This document shows, piece after piece, positions 51,597-59,581 of a stretch of 64,000 nt of DNA. The notes beneath the pieces are model-generated. The model was not told where the DNA came from, did no database searches, and worked only from the letters and a program-made list of their open reading frames with translations. How positions within the stretch are numbered: the stretch's first letter is position 1; each line of letters starts with the position of its first letter. The translations under genes were made by a program, and so were the position numbers. This stretch comes from Pseudomonas putida (GTDB taxonomy: Bacteria; Pseudomonadota; Gammaproteobacteria; Pseudomonadales; Pseudomonadaceae): the NCBI RefSeq assembly GCF_028682175.1, contig NZ_JANHKS010000025.1:22610-86609 (forward strand). Direction: 5' to 3'.

Positions 51597-52886
51597 GTGA
51601 GTAAGTCTCTGCAAGCCATTCGTGGCATGAACGACATCCTGCCGGACCAGACGCCACTGTGGCGCTATTTCGAGGGCACCGTGGCCGGTCTGCTGGATAA
51701 CTACGGTTATCGCCAGATCCGCATGCCGATCGTCGAGTTCACCGACCTGTTCAAGCGCTCCATCGGCGAAGTCACCGACATCGTCGAAAAAGAGATGTAC
51801 ACCTTCGCCGATCGCAACGGCGACTCGCTGACCCTGCGCCCTGAAGGCACGGCGGCCTGCGTGCGCGCGGTGCTGGAACACGGCATCACCGGCGGTGGCC
51901 AGGTGCAGAAACTCTGGTACATCGGCCCGATGTTCCGCCACGAGCGCCCGCAGAAAGGCCGCTATCGCCAGTTCCACCAGATCGGTTGCGAAGTGTTCAA
52001 CCTGGACGGCCCGGACATCGACGCCGAGCTGATCGTGCTGACCTGGCGCCTGTGGGGCCTGCTGGGCATCCGCAACGCTGTCAAGCTCGAACTCAACAGC
52101 CTGGGCACCAGCGAGGCCCGTGGGCGTTATCGAGAAGCGCTGGTCGAGTACCTCTCGGCCCGCCATGACCAACTGGACGAAGACAGCCAGCGCCGCCTGA
52201 AGACCAACCCGCTGCGCGTGCTCGACACCAAGCATCCTGAGACCCAGGCCGTGCTGGTCGATGCACCCAAGCTTGCGGACTACCTGGACGAAGAATCGCG
52301 GGTTCACTTCGAAGGCCTCAAGGCGCGTCTGGACGCTGCCGGCATTCCTTACGTGATCAACCCGAAACTGGTTCGCGGCCTGGATTACTACAGCAAGACC
52401 GTTTTCGAATGGGTCACCGACCAGCTCGGCGCCCAGGGCACCGTGTGCGCGGGCGGCCGTTACGACGGTCTGGTAGAGCAGATGGGCGGCAAGCCCACCA
52501 CCGGCGTCGGTTTTGCCATGGGCATCGAACGTCTGGTGCTGCTGCTGGAAACCCTGGAGCAAGTCCCGGAAGAAATCTCGCGCACCATCGACGTTTACGT
52601 CTGCGCCTTTGGCGAAGCCGCCGAACTGGCCGCACTGACGCTGTCCGAGCAGTTGCGTGACCAGGCGCCGAACCTGCGCCTGCAGGTCAATGCCGGCGCC
52701 GGCAGCTTCAAGAGCCAGTTCAAGAAAGCCGACAAGAGCGGTGCGTTGTACGCGCTGATCCTGGGCGATGAAGAGCTGGCGCGCAAGGAAGTGGGCGTCA
52801 AGCCTCTGCGTGGTCAGGGCGAACAACAAAACATTGCCTGGGATGCTCTGTCCGAGCACCTGGCCACCTGCATTGCGCAGGGTTGA
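51597..52886 (+). CDS. hisS: Histidyl-tRNA synthetase
   Basis: A 429-residue class II synthetase. Motif 2 lies around WYIGPMFRHERPQKGRYRQF, the histidine motifs in LVRGLDYYSKTVFEW and GGRYDGL, and motif 3 near TTGVGFAMGIERL. The C-terminal anticodon domain starts near DVYVCAFGEAAE. The start is GTG 51597 with AAGGA upstream. It is followed by yfgM-bamB-der, the standard order. Confidence 0.97.
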   Translation: MSKSLQAIRGMNDILPDQTPLWRYFEGTVAGLLDNYGYRQIRMPIVEFTDLFKRSIGEVTDIVEKEMYTFADRNGDSLTLRPEGTAACVRAVLEHGITGGGQVQKLWYIGPMFRHERPQKGRYRQFHQIGCEVFNLDGPDIDAELIVLTWRLWGLLGIRNAVKLELNSLGTSEARGRYREALVEYLSARHDQLDEDSQRRLKTNPLRVLDTKHPETQAVLVDAPKLADYLDEESRVHFEGLKARLDAAGIPYVINPKLVRGLDYYSKTVFEWVTDQLGAQGTVCAGGRYDGLVEQMGGKPTTGVGFAMGIERLVLLLETLEQVPEEISRTIDVYVCAFGEAAELAALTLSEQLRDQAPNLRLQVNAGAGSFKSQFKKADKSGALYALILGDEELARKEVGVKPLRGQGEQQNIAWDALSEHLATCIAQG

Positions 52887-52936
52887 AGCCAGGCCAGGCC
52901 TGATAACAAGCAGAATTAGCGAATAGGAGTGTTGGG

Positions 52937-53578
52937 GTGTCGAATACTGATGATGAGCAGTTGGCCGCGGTCAAGGACTGGTGGCAGCGTAACGGCAAGC
53001 CCCTGGTCACTGGTGGCCTGCTGGCAGTGATCGTTGTGCTGGGCTGGCAAGCCTGGCATCGCTATCAGAACAACCAGGCGCAAGGCGCTTCGGCCCTGTA
53101 TCAGCAATTGCTGGAAACAGCCCTGACGCCAAGCGGCCAGGCCGATGCTGGCCAGGTGGCCCAGATCGCCGGCAAGCTGAAAAGCGATTTCGGCGGCACT
53201 GCCTACGCCCAGTACGGCAGCCTGTTCGTGGCCAAGGTGGCTGTCGACACCGGCAAGCTGGACGACGCGGCGAGCGAATTGAAGGCTGTCAGCGACAAAC
53301 CGGCCAACCCGACGCTGGGCGAGATCGCCCGTCAGCGTCTGGCCCGTGTACTGGCGGCGCAGAACAAGGCTGACGAAGCCCTGAAACTGCTCGACGGCGA
53401 CGCTGACAAGGCGTTCGCCGCCAGCCGTGAAGAACTGCGTGGCGACCTGCTGGTTCAGTTGGGTCGTACCGACGATGCCTACGCTGCATACAAGAAGGCC
53501 AAGGCTTCGCTGTCCGAGCAATCGGCAGTGGGCGGCCTGCAAATGAAGCTCGACGATCTGGCGAAAGGGGATGCGTGA
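52937..53578 (+). CDS. yfgM: YfgM-family SecYEG ancillary protein
   Basis: A 213-residue inner-membrane protein. A short cytoplasmic tail (MSNTDDEQLAAVKDWWQRNG) leads to one membrane segment (PLVTGGLLAVIVVLGWQAW, 24-42) and a periplasmic TPR-like region. E. coli YfgM works with PpiD at the translocon. The start is GTG 52937 with AGGAG upstream. It ends one base before bamB. Confidence 0.93.
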   Translation: MSNTDDEQLAAVKDWWQRNGKPLVTGGLLAVIVVLGWQAWHRYQNNQAQGASALYQQLLETALTPSGQADAGQVAQIAGKLKSDFGGTAYAQYGSLFVAKVAVDTGKLDDAASELKAVSDKPANPTLGEIARQRLARVLAAQNKADEALKLLDGDADKAFAASREELRGDLLVQLGRTDDAYAAYKKAKASLSEQSAVGGLQMKLDDLAKGDA

Positions 53579-53579
53579 C

Positions 53580-54722
53580 GTGATTCGTTGGAAACATGCG
53601 GCAGTGCTGGCTCTGGTCGTTCTGGCCGCGGGTTGCAGCAGCAACAGCAAAAAGGAATTGCCTCCTGCGGATCTGGTCGACTTCAAACCCGAAGTGACCC
53701 TGCAGAAACTGTGGAGCCGCTCGGTCGGTGACGGCCAGGGCGACATCTACAACATGCTGGTTCCGGCCATCGACGGCGAGCACATCTACGCCGCCGACGC
53801 CAATGGTCTGGTCATGGCCATCGACCGCAGCAACGGCGACGTGCTGTGGAAGAAAGAAATCGAACAGCCTGTTTCCGGCGCCGTGGGCGTAGGTTCCGGC
53901 ATGGTCATGCTCGGCACCCTGCGTGGCGAAGTGATCGTGCTGGACCAGTCCACCGGCGAGCAGAAGTGGAAGGCCAAGGCCACCAGCGAAGTGCTGTCGG
54001 CTCCTGCCACCAACGGTGACGTGGTCGTCGCCCAGACCCAGGACGACAAGGTCATCGGCTACGATGCCGCGACCGGCAACCAGCGCTGGATCTATGAAAG
54101 CAGTCCTGCGGTGCTGACCCTGCGCGGCACCGGCGCACCGATCGTCACCGGCCAGCTGGCCGTTGCCGGTCTTTCCACCGGCAAGGTCGTGGCGCTGGAC
54201 ACCAGCAACGGCGTGCCTGTGTGGGAGCAGCGCGTAGCGATTCCACAAGGTCGCTCGGAGCTGGATCGTGTGGTGGATATCGACGGTGGTCTGCTGTTGT
54301 CCGGCAGCACGCTGTATGTCGCCACCTACCAGGGTCGCGTTGCGGGCCTGGAGCTGCAGAGCGGCCGCGTGCTGTGGCAGCGTGATGCATCGAGCTACTC
54401 GGGTGTCGCCCAGGGCTTCGGCAGCGTCTACGTTTCCCTGGCCAGTGGCACCGTGGAAGGCGTCGACGAGCGTTCGTCAACTGCACTGTGGAGCAACGAC
54501 TCGCTGGCCCGTCGTCAACTGGGCTCGCCGGAAGTGTTCTCCAGCTACGTGGCGGTCGGCGACATGGAAGGCTATCTGCACCTGCTCAGCCAGGTCGACG
54601 GTCACTTCGTCGCCCGTGAAAAGATCGACAGCGACGGCCTGCGTGCCCGCCCTCTGGTGTCGGGCAACACCATTTACGTCTTTGGCAACAGCGGCAAGCT
54701 GGAAGCCCTGACGATCAAGTGA
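53580..54722 (+). CDS. bamB: Outer-membrane assembly lipoprotein BamB
   Basis: A 380-residue lipoprotein of the BAM complex that folds outer-membrane proteins. The lipobox is VLAAGC; the rest is an eight-bladed beta-propeller with PQQ-like repeats (VLWKKEIEQPVSGAVGVGSG, GEQKWKAKATSEV and others). GTG 53580 is preferred because AAAGGGG is 9 nt upstream; the ATG at 53571 would touch that site directly. It should assist assembly of the porin and usher encoded in this window. Confidence 0.94.
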   Translation: MIRWKHAAVLALVVLAAGCSSNSKKELPPADLVDFKPEVTLQKLWSRSVGDGQGDIYNMLVPAIDGEHIYAADANGLVMAIDRSNGDVLWKKEIEQPVSGAVGVGSGMVMLGTLRGEVIVLDQSTGEQKWKAKATSEVLSAPATNGDVVVAQTQDDKVIGYDAATGNQRWIYESSPAVLTLRGTGAPIVTGQLAVAGLSTGKVVALDTSNGVPVWEQRVAIPQGRSELDRVVDIDGGLLLSGSTLYVATYQGRVAGLELQSGRVLWQRDASSYSGVAQGFGSVYVSLASGTVEGVDERSSTALWSNDSLARRQLGSPEVFSSYVAVGDMEGYLHLLSQVDGHFVAREKIDSDGLRARPLVSGNTIYVFGNSGKLEALTIK

Positions 54723-54768
54723 TGGCTGTCTATGCTTGGGGAGGCCGGTGACCGGCGTTCCCCTCGCG

Positions 54769-54847
54769 GCCCCGCCTGACGGGGCTTGCGGCACTTCGGG
54801 TGCCGCTCCGAACTCCGGCCGCTGCCTTGCAGCGGCTTTTGTATTTT
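54769..54847 (+). terminator. Three consecutive hairpins between bamB and der, the last a terminator
   Basis: GCCCCG-N5-CGGGGC (54769-54785), GCGGCAC-TTCGG-GTGCCGC (54788-54806) and GCCGCTG-CCTTG-CAGCGGC (54818-54836). Only the last is followed by a T-rich run (TTTTGTATTTT). It separates bamB from der, which are often cotranscribed. Confidence 0.75.
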
Positions 54848-54872
54848 CTGAAATAACGAAGTGGAGAGCCGC

Positions 54873-56342
54873 ATGGTTCCCGTAATCGCCCTGGTGGGTC
54901 GACCGAACGTCGGCAAGTCCACCTTGTTCAACCGCCTGACCAGGAGTCGCGACGCCATCGTCGGTGACTTGTCCGGTCTGACCCGCGATCGCCAGTACGG
55001 TGAGGCCAAGTGGCAAGGGCGTTCCTACATTGTGATCGACACCGGCGGTATCTCCGGTGACGAGCATGGCATGGACGAAAAGATGGCCGAGCAGTCGCTG
55101 CTGGCCATCGAAGAAGCCGATGTCGTGCTGTTCCTGGTGGACGCCAAGGCCGGCTTCACCGCTGCCGACCAGATGATTGGCGAGCACCTGCGCAAGCGCA
55201 ACAAGACCTCGTTCGTGGTCGCCAACAAGGTCGACAACATCGACCCTGACATGGCCCGCGCCGAGTTCGCCCCGCTGGGCATGGGCGACGCGATCCCGAT
55301 CGCCGGTGCTCACGGTCGCGGCATCACGCAGATGCTGGAAGTCGCGCTGAGCCGTTTCCCCAAGGACGCCGACGAAGTCGAAGAAGGCGAAGAAGAGGAA
55401 GTCGCCGAGGGCGAGGAAGCCAAGCGCATTCCGGGCCCGGGCGAGAAAGACGGCATCAAGATCGCCATCATCGGTCGTCCGAACGTGGGCAAATCCACGC
55501 TGGTCAACCGCATGCTGGGTGAAGATCGGGTCATCGTCTATGACCAGCCCGGCACCACCCGCGACAGCATCTACATCCCGTTCGAGCGCAACGACGAGAA
55601 GTACACGCTGATCGACACCGCCGGTGTGCGCAAGCGCGGCAAGATCCACGAGGAAGTCGAGAAGTTCTCGGTGGTCAAGACGCTGCAGGCGATCAAGGAC
55701 GCCAACGTGGTGATCTTCGTCATGGACGCCCGCGAAGGCGTGGTCGACCATGACCTGAACCTGCTGGGCTTCGCACTGGAGGCCGGTCGTGCGCTGGTCA
55801 TCGCGCTGAACAAGTGGGACGGCATGGAGCCGAGCGAACGTGACTACGTGAAGACCGAACTGCAGCGTCGGCTGTTCTTCGTCGACTTCGCCGACATTCA
55901 CTTCATTTCCGCGCTGCACGGCACCGGCGTCGGCAACCTGTACCAGTCGGTGCAGGCTTCGTTCAAGTCGGCGGTCACCCGCTGGCCGACCAGCCGCCTG
56001 ACCCAGATTCTCGAAGACGCCGTCAGCGAGCACCAGCCGCCGATGGTCAATGGCCGCCGGATCAAGCTGCGCTACGCTCACCTGGGTGGTGCGAACCCGC
56101 CGCTGATCGTGATCCACGGCAACCAAGTCGAGAAGGTGCCCAAGTCGTACATTCGTTACCTTGAGAACACCTATCGCCGCGTGCTCAAACTGGTCGGTAC
56201 GCCGATCCGCATCGAGTTCAAGGGTGGCGAAAACCCGTACGAAGGCAACAAGAACACGCTGACCGACCGCCAGGTCAACAAGAAGCGTCGCTTGATGTCG
56301 CACCACAAGAAGGCCGAGAAGAAGCGCAAGGACAAGCGCTGA
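54873..56342 (+). CDS. der: Ribosome-assembly GTPase Der (EngA)
   Basis: A 489-residue protein with two tandem GTPase domains. Domain 1 has GRPNVGKST (8-16), DTGG and NKVD; domain 2 has GRPNVGKST near 201, DTAG and NKWD. The linker between them is strongly acidic (DADEVEEGEEEEVAEGEEAK). A KH-like C-terminal domain ends in a basic tail (KKAEKKRKDKR). It acts in 50S maturation. ATG 54873 is chosen over GTG 54861. Confidence 0.97.
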   Translation: MVPVIALVGRPNVGKSTLFNRLTRSRDAIVGDLSGLTRDRQYGEAKWQGRSYIVIDTGGISGDEHGMDEKMAEQSLLAIEEADVVLFLVDAKAGFTAADQMIGEHLRKRNKTSFVVANKVDNIDPDMARAEFAPLGMGDAIPIAGAHGRGITQMLEVALSRFPKDADEVEEGEEEEVAEGEEAKRIPGPGEKDGIKIAIIGRPNVGKSTLVNRMLGEDRVIVYDQPGTTRDSIYIPFERNDEKYTLIDTAGVRKRGKIHEEVEKFSVVKTLQAIKDANVVIFVMDAREGVVDHDLNLLGFALEAGRALVIALNKWDGMEPSERDYVKTELQRRLFFVDFADIHFISALHGTGVGNLYQSVQASFKSAVTRWPTSRLTQILEDAVSEHQPPMVNGRRIKLRYAHLGGANPPLIVIHGNQVEKVPKSYIRYLENTYRRVLKLVGTPIRIEFKGGENPYEGNKNTLTDRQVNKKRRLMSHHKKAEKKRKDKR

Positions 56343-56363
56343 TTCTGTAACGGACTTTCTTCG

Positions 56364-56390
56364 AAAAGGCGCCAATGGCGCCTTTTTTTG
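56364..56390 (+). terminator. Terminator after der
   Basis: AAAAGGCGCCAATGGCGCCT with arms AGGCGCC/GGCGCCT, followed by TTTTTT. Confidence 0.88.
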
Positions 56391-56460
56391 TGCTTGTCAT
56401 TCGGGCTATCCTGCGGGTTCCCCTGCCGTTCTTGAGTGGGGTGTGGAGCAGGAAAACCCT

Positions 56461-57609
56461 ATGATCACCAGCAAATTACCGAATGTTGGCACCACCATCT
56501 TCACCGTGATGTCCCAGCTTGCAGCCGAGACCGGGGCGATCAATCTTTCCCAGGGTTTTCCCGATTTCGACGGGCCCGACGCACTGCGTGAGGCCCTGTG
56601 CCGCCACACGATGGAAGGCCACAACCAGTACGCGCCCATGGCCGGCCTGCCTGCGTTGCGCGAGCAGGTGGCCGCCAAGATCGCCCGTTCCTACGGCCGC
56701 CAGGTCAATCTCGACAGCGAGATCACCATTACCCCCGGTGCGACCCACGCCATTTTCTGCGCCATCCAGACCGTGGTGCGGCCAGGTGACGAAGTCATCG
56801 TCTTCGATCCGAGCTACGACAGCTACGAGCCTTCGGTGGAACTGGCCGGTGGCCGCTGCGTGCACGTCCAGCTAACCGACGGCGACTTCTCCATCGACTG
56901 GGAAAAGCTCGGCGCCGCCTTAAGCCCGCGCACCCGCATGATTATCATCAACAGTCCGCACAACCCCAGCGGCGCGCTGATTACCCGCAGCGAGCTGGAC
57001 AAGCTGGCCGCGCTGATTCGCGATCGGGATATCTATCTGGTCAGCGACGAGGTGTACGAGCATCTGGTGTTCGATGGCGTGAAACACGCCAGTGTGCTGG
57101 CCCATGATGAGCTGTATCAGCGTGCGTTCGTGGTCAGTTCCTTCGGCAAGACCTACCACGTCACTGGCTGGAAAACTGGCTACCTGGTAGCGCCGCCCGC
57201 GCTGACTGCCGAGATGCGCAAGATTCACCAGTTCGTCGGCTTCTGTGGCGTGACGCCCTTGCAGTGGGCGCTGGCGGATTTCATGGCGGCATGCCCCGAG
57301 CATGTCGAGGAGCTGCCTGGGTTCTATCAGGCCAAGCGCGATTTCTTCTGCGACCGCCTTGAGGCTTCGCGTTTCAGCTTCACCCGCGCCAGCGGCACCT
57401 ACTTCCAGCTGGTGGACTATTCGAAGATCCGCCCGGACCTCAACGACGTCGAGATGTCACTGTGGATGACCCGCGAGCACGGCGTGGCCAGCATCCCGAT
57501 TTCAGTGTTCTACCAGAATCCGCCCGAAGGCCAGCGTCTGATTCGCCTGTGCTTTCCCAAGCGTGAGGAGACGTTGCTCAAGGCAGCGGAAAAACTATGC
57601 GCGATCTGA
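56461..57609 (+). CDS. Class I/II aminotransferase (YbdL/methionine aminotransferase type)
   Basis: A 382-residue PLP enzyme. The cofactor Lys is in SSFGKTYHVTGWKTGY near 236, with NSPHNPSGA and YDSYEPS near the substrate site. It most resembles YbdL and glutamine transaminase K-like enzymes that use methionine, glutamine or aromatic donors. ATG 56461 begins at MITSKLPNVG. It overlaps the omega-amidase gene by 13 nt; together they would transaminate with glutamine and hydrolyse the 2-oxoglutaramate formed, as in methionine salvage. Confidence 0.9.
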   Translation: MITSKLPNVGTTIFTVMSQLAAETGAINLSQGFPDFDGPDALREALCRHTMEGHNQYAPMAGLPALREQVAAKIARSYGRQVNLDSEITITPGATHAIFCAIQTVVRPGDEVIVFDPSYDSYEPSVELAGGRCVHVQLTDGDFSIDWEKLGAALSPRTRMIIINSPHNPSGALITRSELDKLAALIRDRDIYLVSDEVYEHLVFDGVKHASVLAHDELYQRAFVVSSFGKTYHVTGWKTGYLVAPPALTAEMRKIHQFVGFCGVTPLQWALADFMAACPEHVEELPGFYQAKRDFFCDRLEASRFSFTRASGTYFQLVDYSKIRPDLNDVEMSLWMTREHGVASIPISVFYQNPPEGQRLIRLCFPKREETLLKAAEKLCAI

Positions 57610-58388
57610 GTCAATTGCCCAACCTGAACATCGCCCTGGTGCAGACCACGCTGGTCTGGCACGACTGCAAGGCCAACCACGCGCACTTCGAGGAGTTGCT
57701 CGACCAGGCCCAGGGTGCTGATCTGGTGATTCTGCCGGAGATGTTCACCACCGGCTTCTCCATGGATTCCGACACCCTGGCCGAGCCTGAGCACGGTGTC
57801 ACTGCCAAATGGCTGCTCAACCAGGCCAAGCGTATCAATGCCGTGGTCACCGGCAGCGTGATCATTCGCGCCGCCGACGGCAGTCATCGCAATCGCCTGC
57901 TGTGGGCGCGGCCGGACGGCGAGTTGCTGCATTACGACAAGCGCCACCTGTTCCGCATGGCTGGCGAGCATGAGCATTACAGCCCGGGTGACAGGCAGGT
58001 GCAGTTCGAACTCAAGGGCTGGCGGATTCGTCCGCTGATTTGCTACGACCTGCGCTTCCCGGTCTGGAGCCGTGGTTCGCAAGACACCGACCTGCTGCTG
58101 TACACCGCGAACTGGCCGGGAGCCCGTCGCCAGCACTGGAACCGTCTGTTGCCTGCCCGGGCCATCGAGAACCTGTGCTACGTCGCGGCGGTCAACCGCA
58201 TCGGCACGGACGGCAAAGGCTTTGCCTACACCGGCGACAGCCAGGTGCTGGACTTCCAGGGCGAGAGCCTGCTGAACATCGGCGAGGCCGACGGCGTGTT
58301 CCACGTCAGCCTGTCTGCCGAGAGCCTGGCGGCGTACCGGCAGCGGTTCCCGGCATATCTCGACGCTGATACATTCGAGATACACTAA
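57597..58388 (+). CDS. Nitrilase-superfamily omega-amidase (YafV-like)
   Basis: A 263-residue amidohydrolase. The Glu-Lys-Cys triad is visible: Glu in LPEMFTTGFS near 44, Lys in HYDKRHLFRM near 114 and Cys in LICYDLRFPVWS near 147. These flanks match omega-amidases that convert 2-oxoglutaramate to 2-oxoglutarate and ammonia. The overlap with the aminotransferase gene supports coupling and makes transamination with glutamine effectively irreversible (inference). Confidence 0.88.
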   Translation: MRDLSQLPNLNIALVQTTLVWHDCKANHAHFEELLDQAQGADLVILPEMFTTGFSMDSDTLAEPEHGVTAKWLLNQAKRINAVVTGSVIIRAADGSHRNRLLWARPDGELLHYDKRHLFRMAGEHEHYSPGDRQVQFELKGWRIRPLICYDLRFPVWSRGSQDTDLLLYTANWPGARRQHWNRLLPARAIENLCYVAAVNRIGTDGKGFAYTGDSQVLDFQGESLLNIGEADGVFHVSLSAESLAAYRQRFPAYLDADTFEIH

Positions 58389-58447
58389 GTGCATGGAGTT
58401 TGCGGGGTGTGCGGTCGATAGCGGTTGTACCAAAACAGGAGATCGGT

Positions 58448-58885
58448 ATGACCACCATCAGTACATCCTCATTGAGTGCCTACACCAGCAGTTTCACCGT
58501 AGCGGTCAAGAAAGACACCACGACCGACGCCACTGACACCGACAGCTCGACCGCCGCTGCCGCCTCGACCACTTCCGCCTCGGCGTCGGGTGCGGCGGGT
58601 GGGGCAGCCGGTGCCGGCGGCGCTGGCTCAAGCTCTGATTCCTCCAGCGAAAGCGAGCAGGCCATCGAGAAGCTCGAGCAGCAGATCAAGGAAACCGAGA
58701 AACGCCTGCAAGAGCAGGAGCAGCAACTGGCTGCGGCTCAGGCGAGCAAGGGTTCCGATGAAGAGAAAGCCCAGCGGGTAATGGCCATTCAAGGGCAGAT
58801 TTCCACTACTACCGCCAGCCTGGCGACCCAGGAAGCGGCGCTGGTTCAATTGCAGAAATCCGGCAGCATCAACACCACCGCCTGA
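58448..58885 (+). CDS. FlxA-like coiled-coil protein, first copy
   Basis: A 145-residue protein without signal peptide. Residues 1-75 are Ser/Thr/Ala/Gly-rich; residues 78-110 are a strong coiled coil (EQAIEKLEQQIKETEKRLQE then QEQQLAAAQ). The C-terminus ends in GSINTTA. The FlxA-like name rests on the coiled-coil pattern alone. It begins MTTIS-x4-LSAY like the next gene and ends alike, so they are paralogues. Function unknown. Confidence 0.7.
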   Translation: MTTISTSSLSAYTSSFTVAVKKDTTTDATDTDSSTAAAASTTSASASGAAGGAAGAGGAGSSSDSSSESEQAIEKLEQQIKETEKRLQEQEQQLAAAQASKGSDEEKAQRVMAIQGQISTTTASLATQEAALVQLQKSGSINTTA

Positions 58886-59006
58886 CAAACGCTTGAAGAA
58901 GCACTCCATGGCCAACGCCGTGGGGTGTTTTCGTGCGTGCTCGATCAGTGGACTTCAGTTCTTTGTAAGCCGGCCGATACAAAGGGCACTGAAAAAGGAG
59001 TTCATC

Positions 59007-59396
59007 ATGACAACGATCAATGTCGGTGGCCTGAGCGCTTATCCCAGCGTTTTCACGGCTGGCTTCAAGAATGACGAGTCCACGAAAGACGACTCGGTGA
59101 AGGTGGCGGCTGACCTGAGCACAGCCGTTGCGCCGAGCAAGCCTTCGACCGTGGGCACCACCACGCGCGAGCAGATGATCAAGCAGATTCAGGAACAGAT
59201 CAAAGAAGTGCAGAAACGGCTCCAGGAACAGCAGAAACAACTGGCGGCGATTCAGCACAGCAAACTGGCGGAGCAGGACAAGGCCGCGCAGGTGTCGGCC
59301 ATTTCGCAGCAGATTGCCAACACCACGTCACAATTGATGGCGTTGCAGGCGTCGTTGCTGGAGCTCATGAAAGGCTCCGTCAACACTACCGCCTGA
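59007..59396 (+). CDS. FlxA-like coiled-coil protein, second copy
   Basis: A 129-residue paralogue of the preceding gene. It shares the start (MTTI, then LSAYPSVFTAGFK), the coiled coil (REQMIKQIQEQIKEVQKRLQ) and the end (GSVNTTA), but lacks the long Gly/Ala-rich stretch. AAAGGAG precedes ATG 59007. The 121-nt gap and own ribosome site suggest independent translation, with one terminator after both. Function unknown. Confidence 0.7.
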   Translation: MTTINVGGLSAYPSVFTAGFKNDESTKDDSVKVAADLSTAVAPSKPSTVGTTTREQMIKQIQEQIKEVQKRLQEQQKQLAAIQHSKLAEQDKAAQVSAISQQIANTTSQLMALQASLLELMKGSVNTTA

Positions 59397-59411
59397 CCGA
59401 TCCGCATCCAC

Positions 59412-59451
59412 AAAAAAGGCCCTGAAGCGTTTGCGTCAGGGCCTTTTTTAT
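59412..59451. terminator. Terminator after the FlxA-like pair
   Basis: AAAAAAGGCCCTGA and TCAGGGCCTTTTTT form a 14-bp stem with a 10-nt loop. A/T runs on both sides allow use in either direction. Confidence 0.88.
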
Positions 59452-59466
59452 CGCCTCAAGATCGCC

Positions 59467-59581
59467 CCGCGGGCAAGCCCGGCTGCTACGGGATGTGGGC
59501 GTTCACAGATCTATCGACCACCTCAACACCCGTAGCAGCACGGCTTGCCGGCGGGGGCGTCCTTGAGAACGCCCCCGGCCA
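59467..59581. repeat. Two REP sequences and hairpin at the end of leuA
   Basis: A REP arm at 59467-59493 and an oppositely oriented one at 59528-59557 are followed by GGGGGCG-N10-CGCCCCC (59552-59577) directly beside the leuA stop. The last stem may end leuA transcription. Confidence 0.75.
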
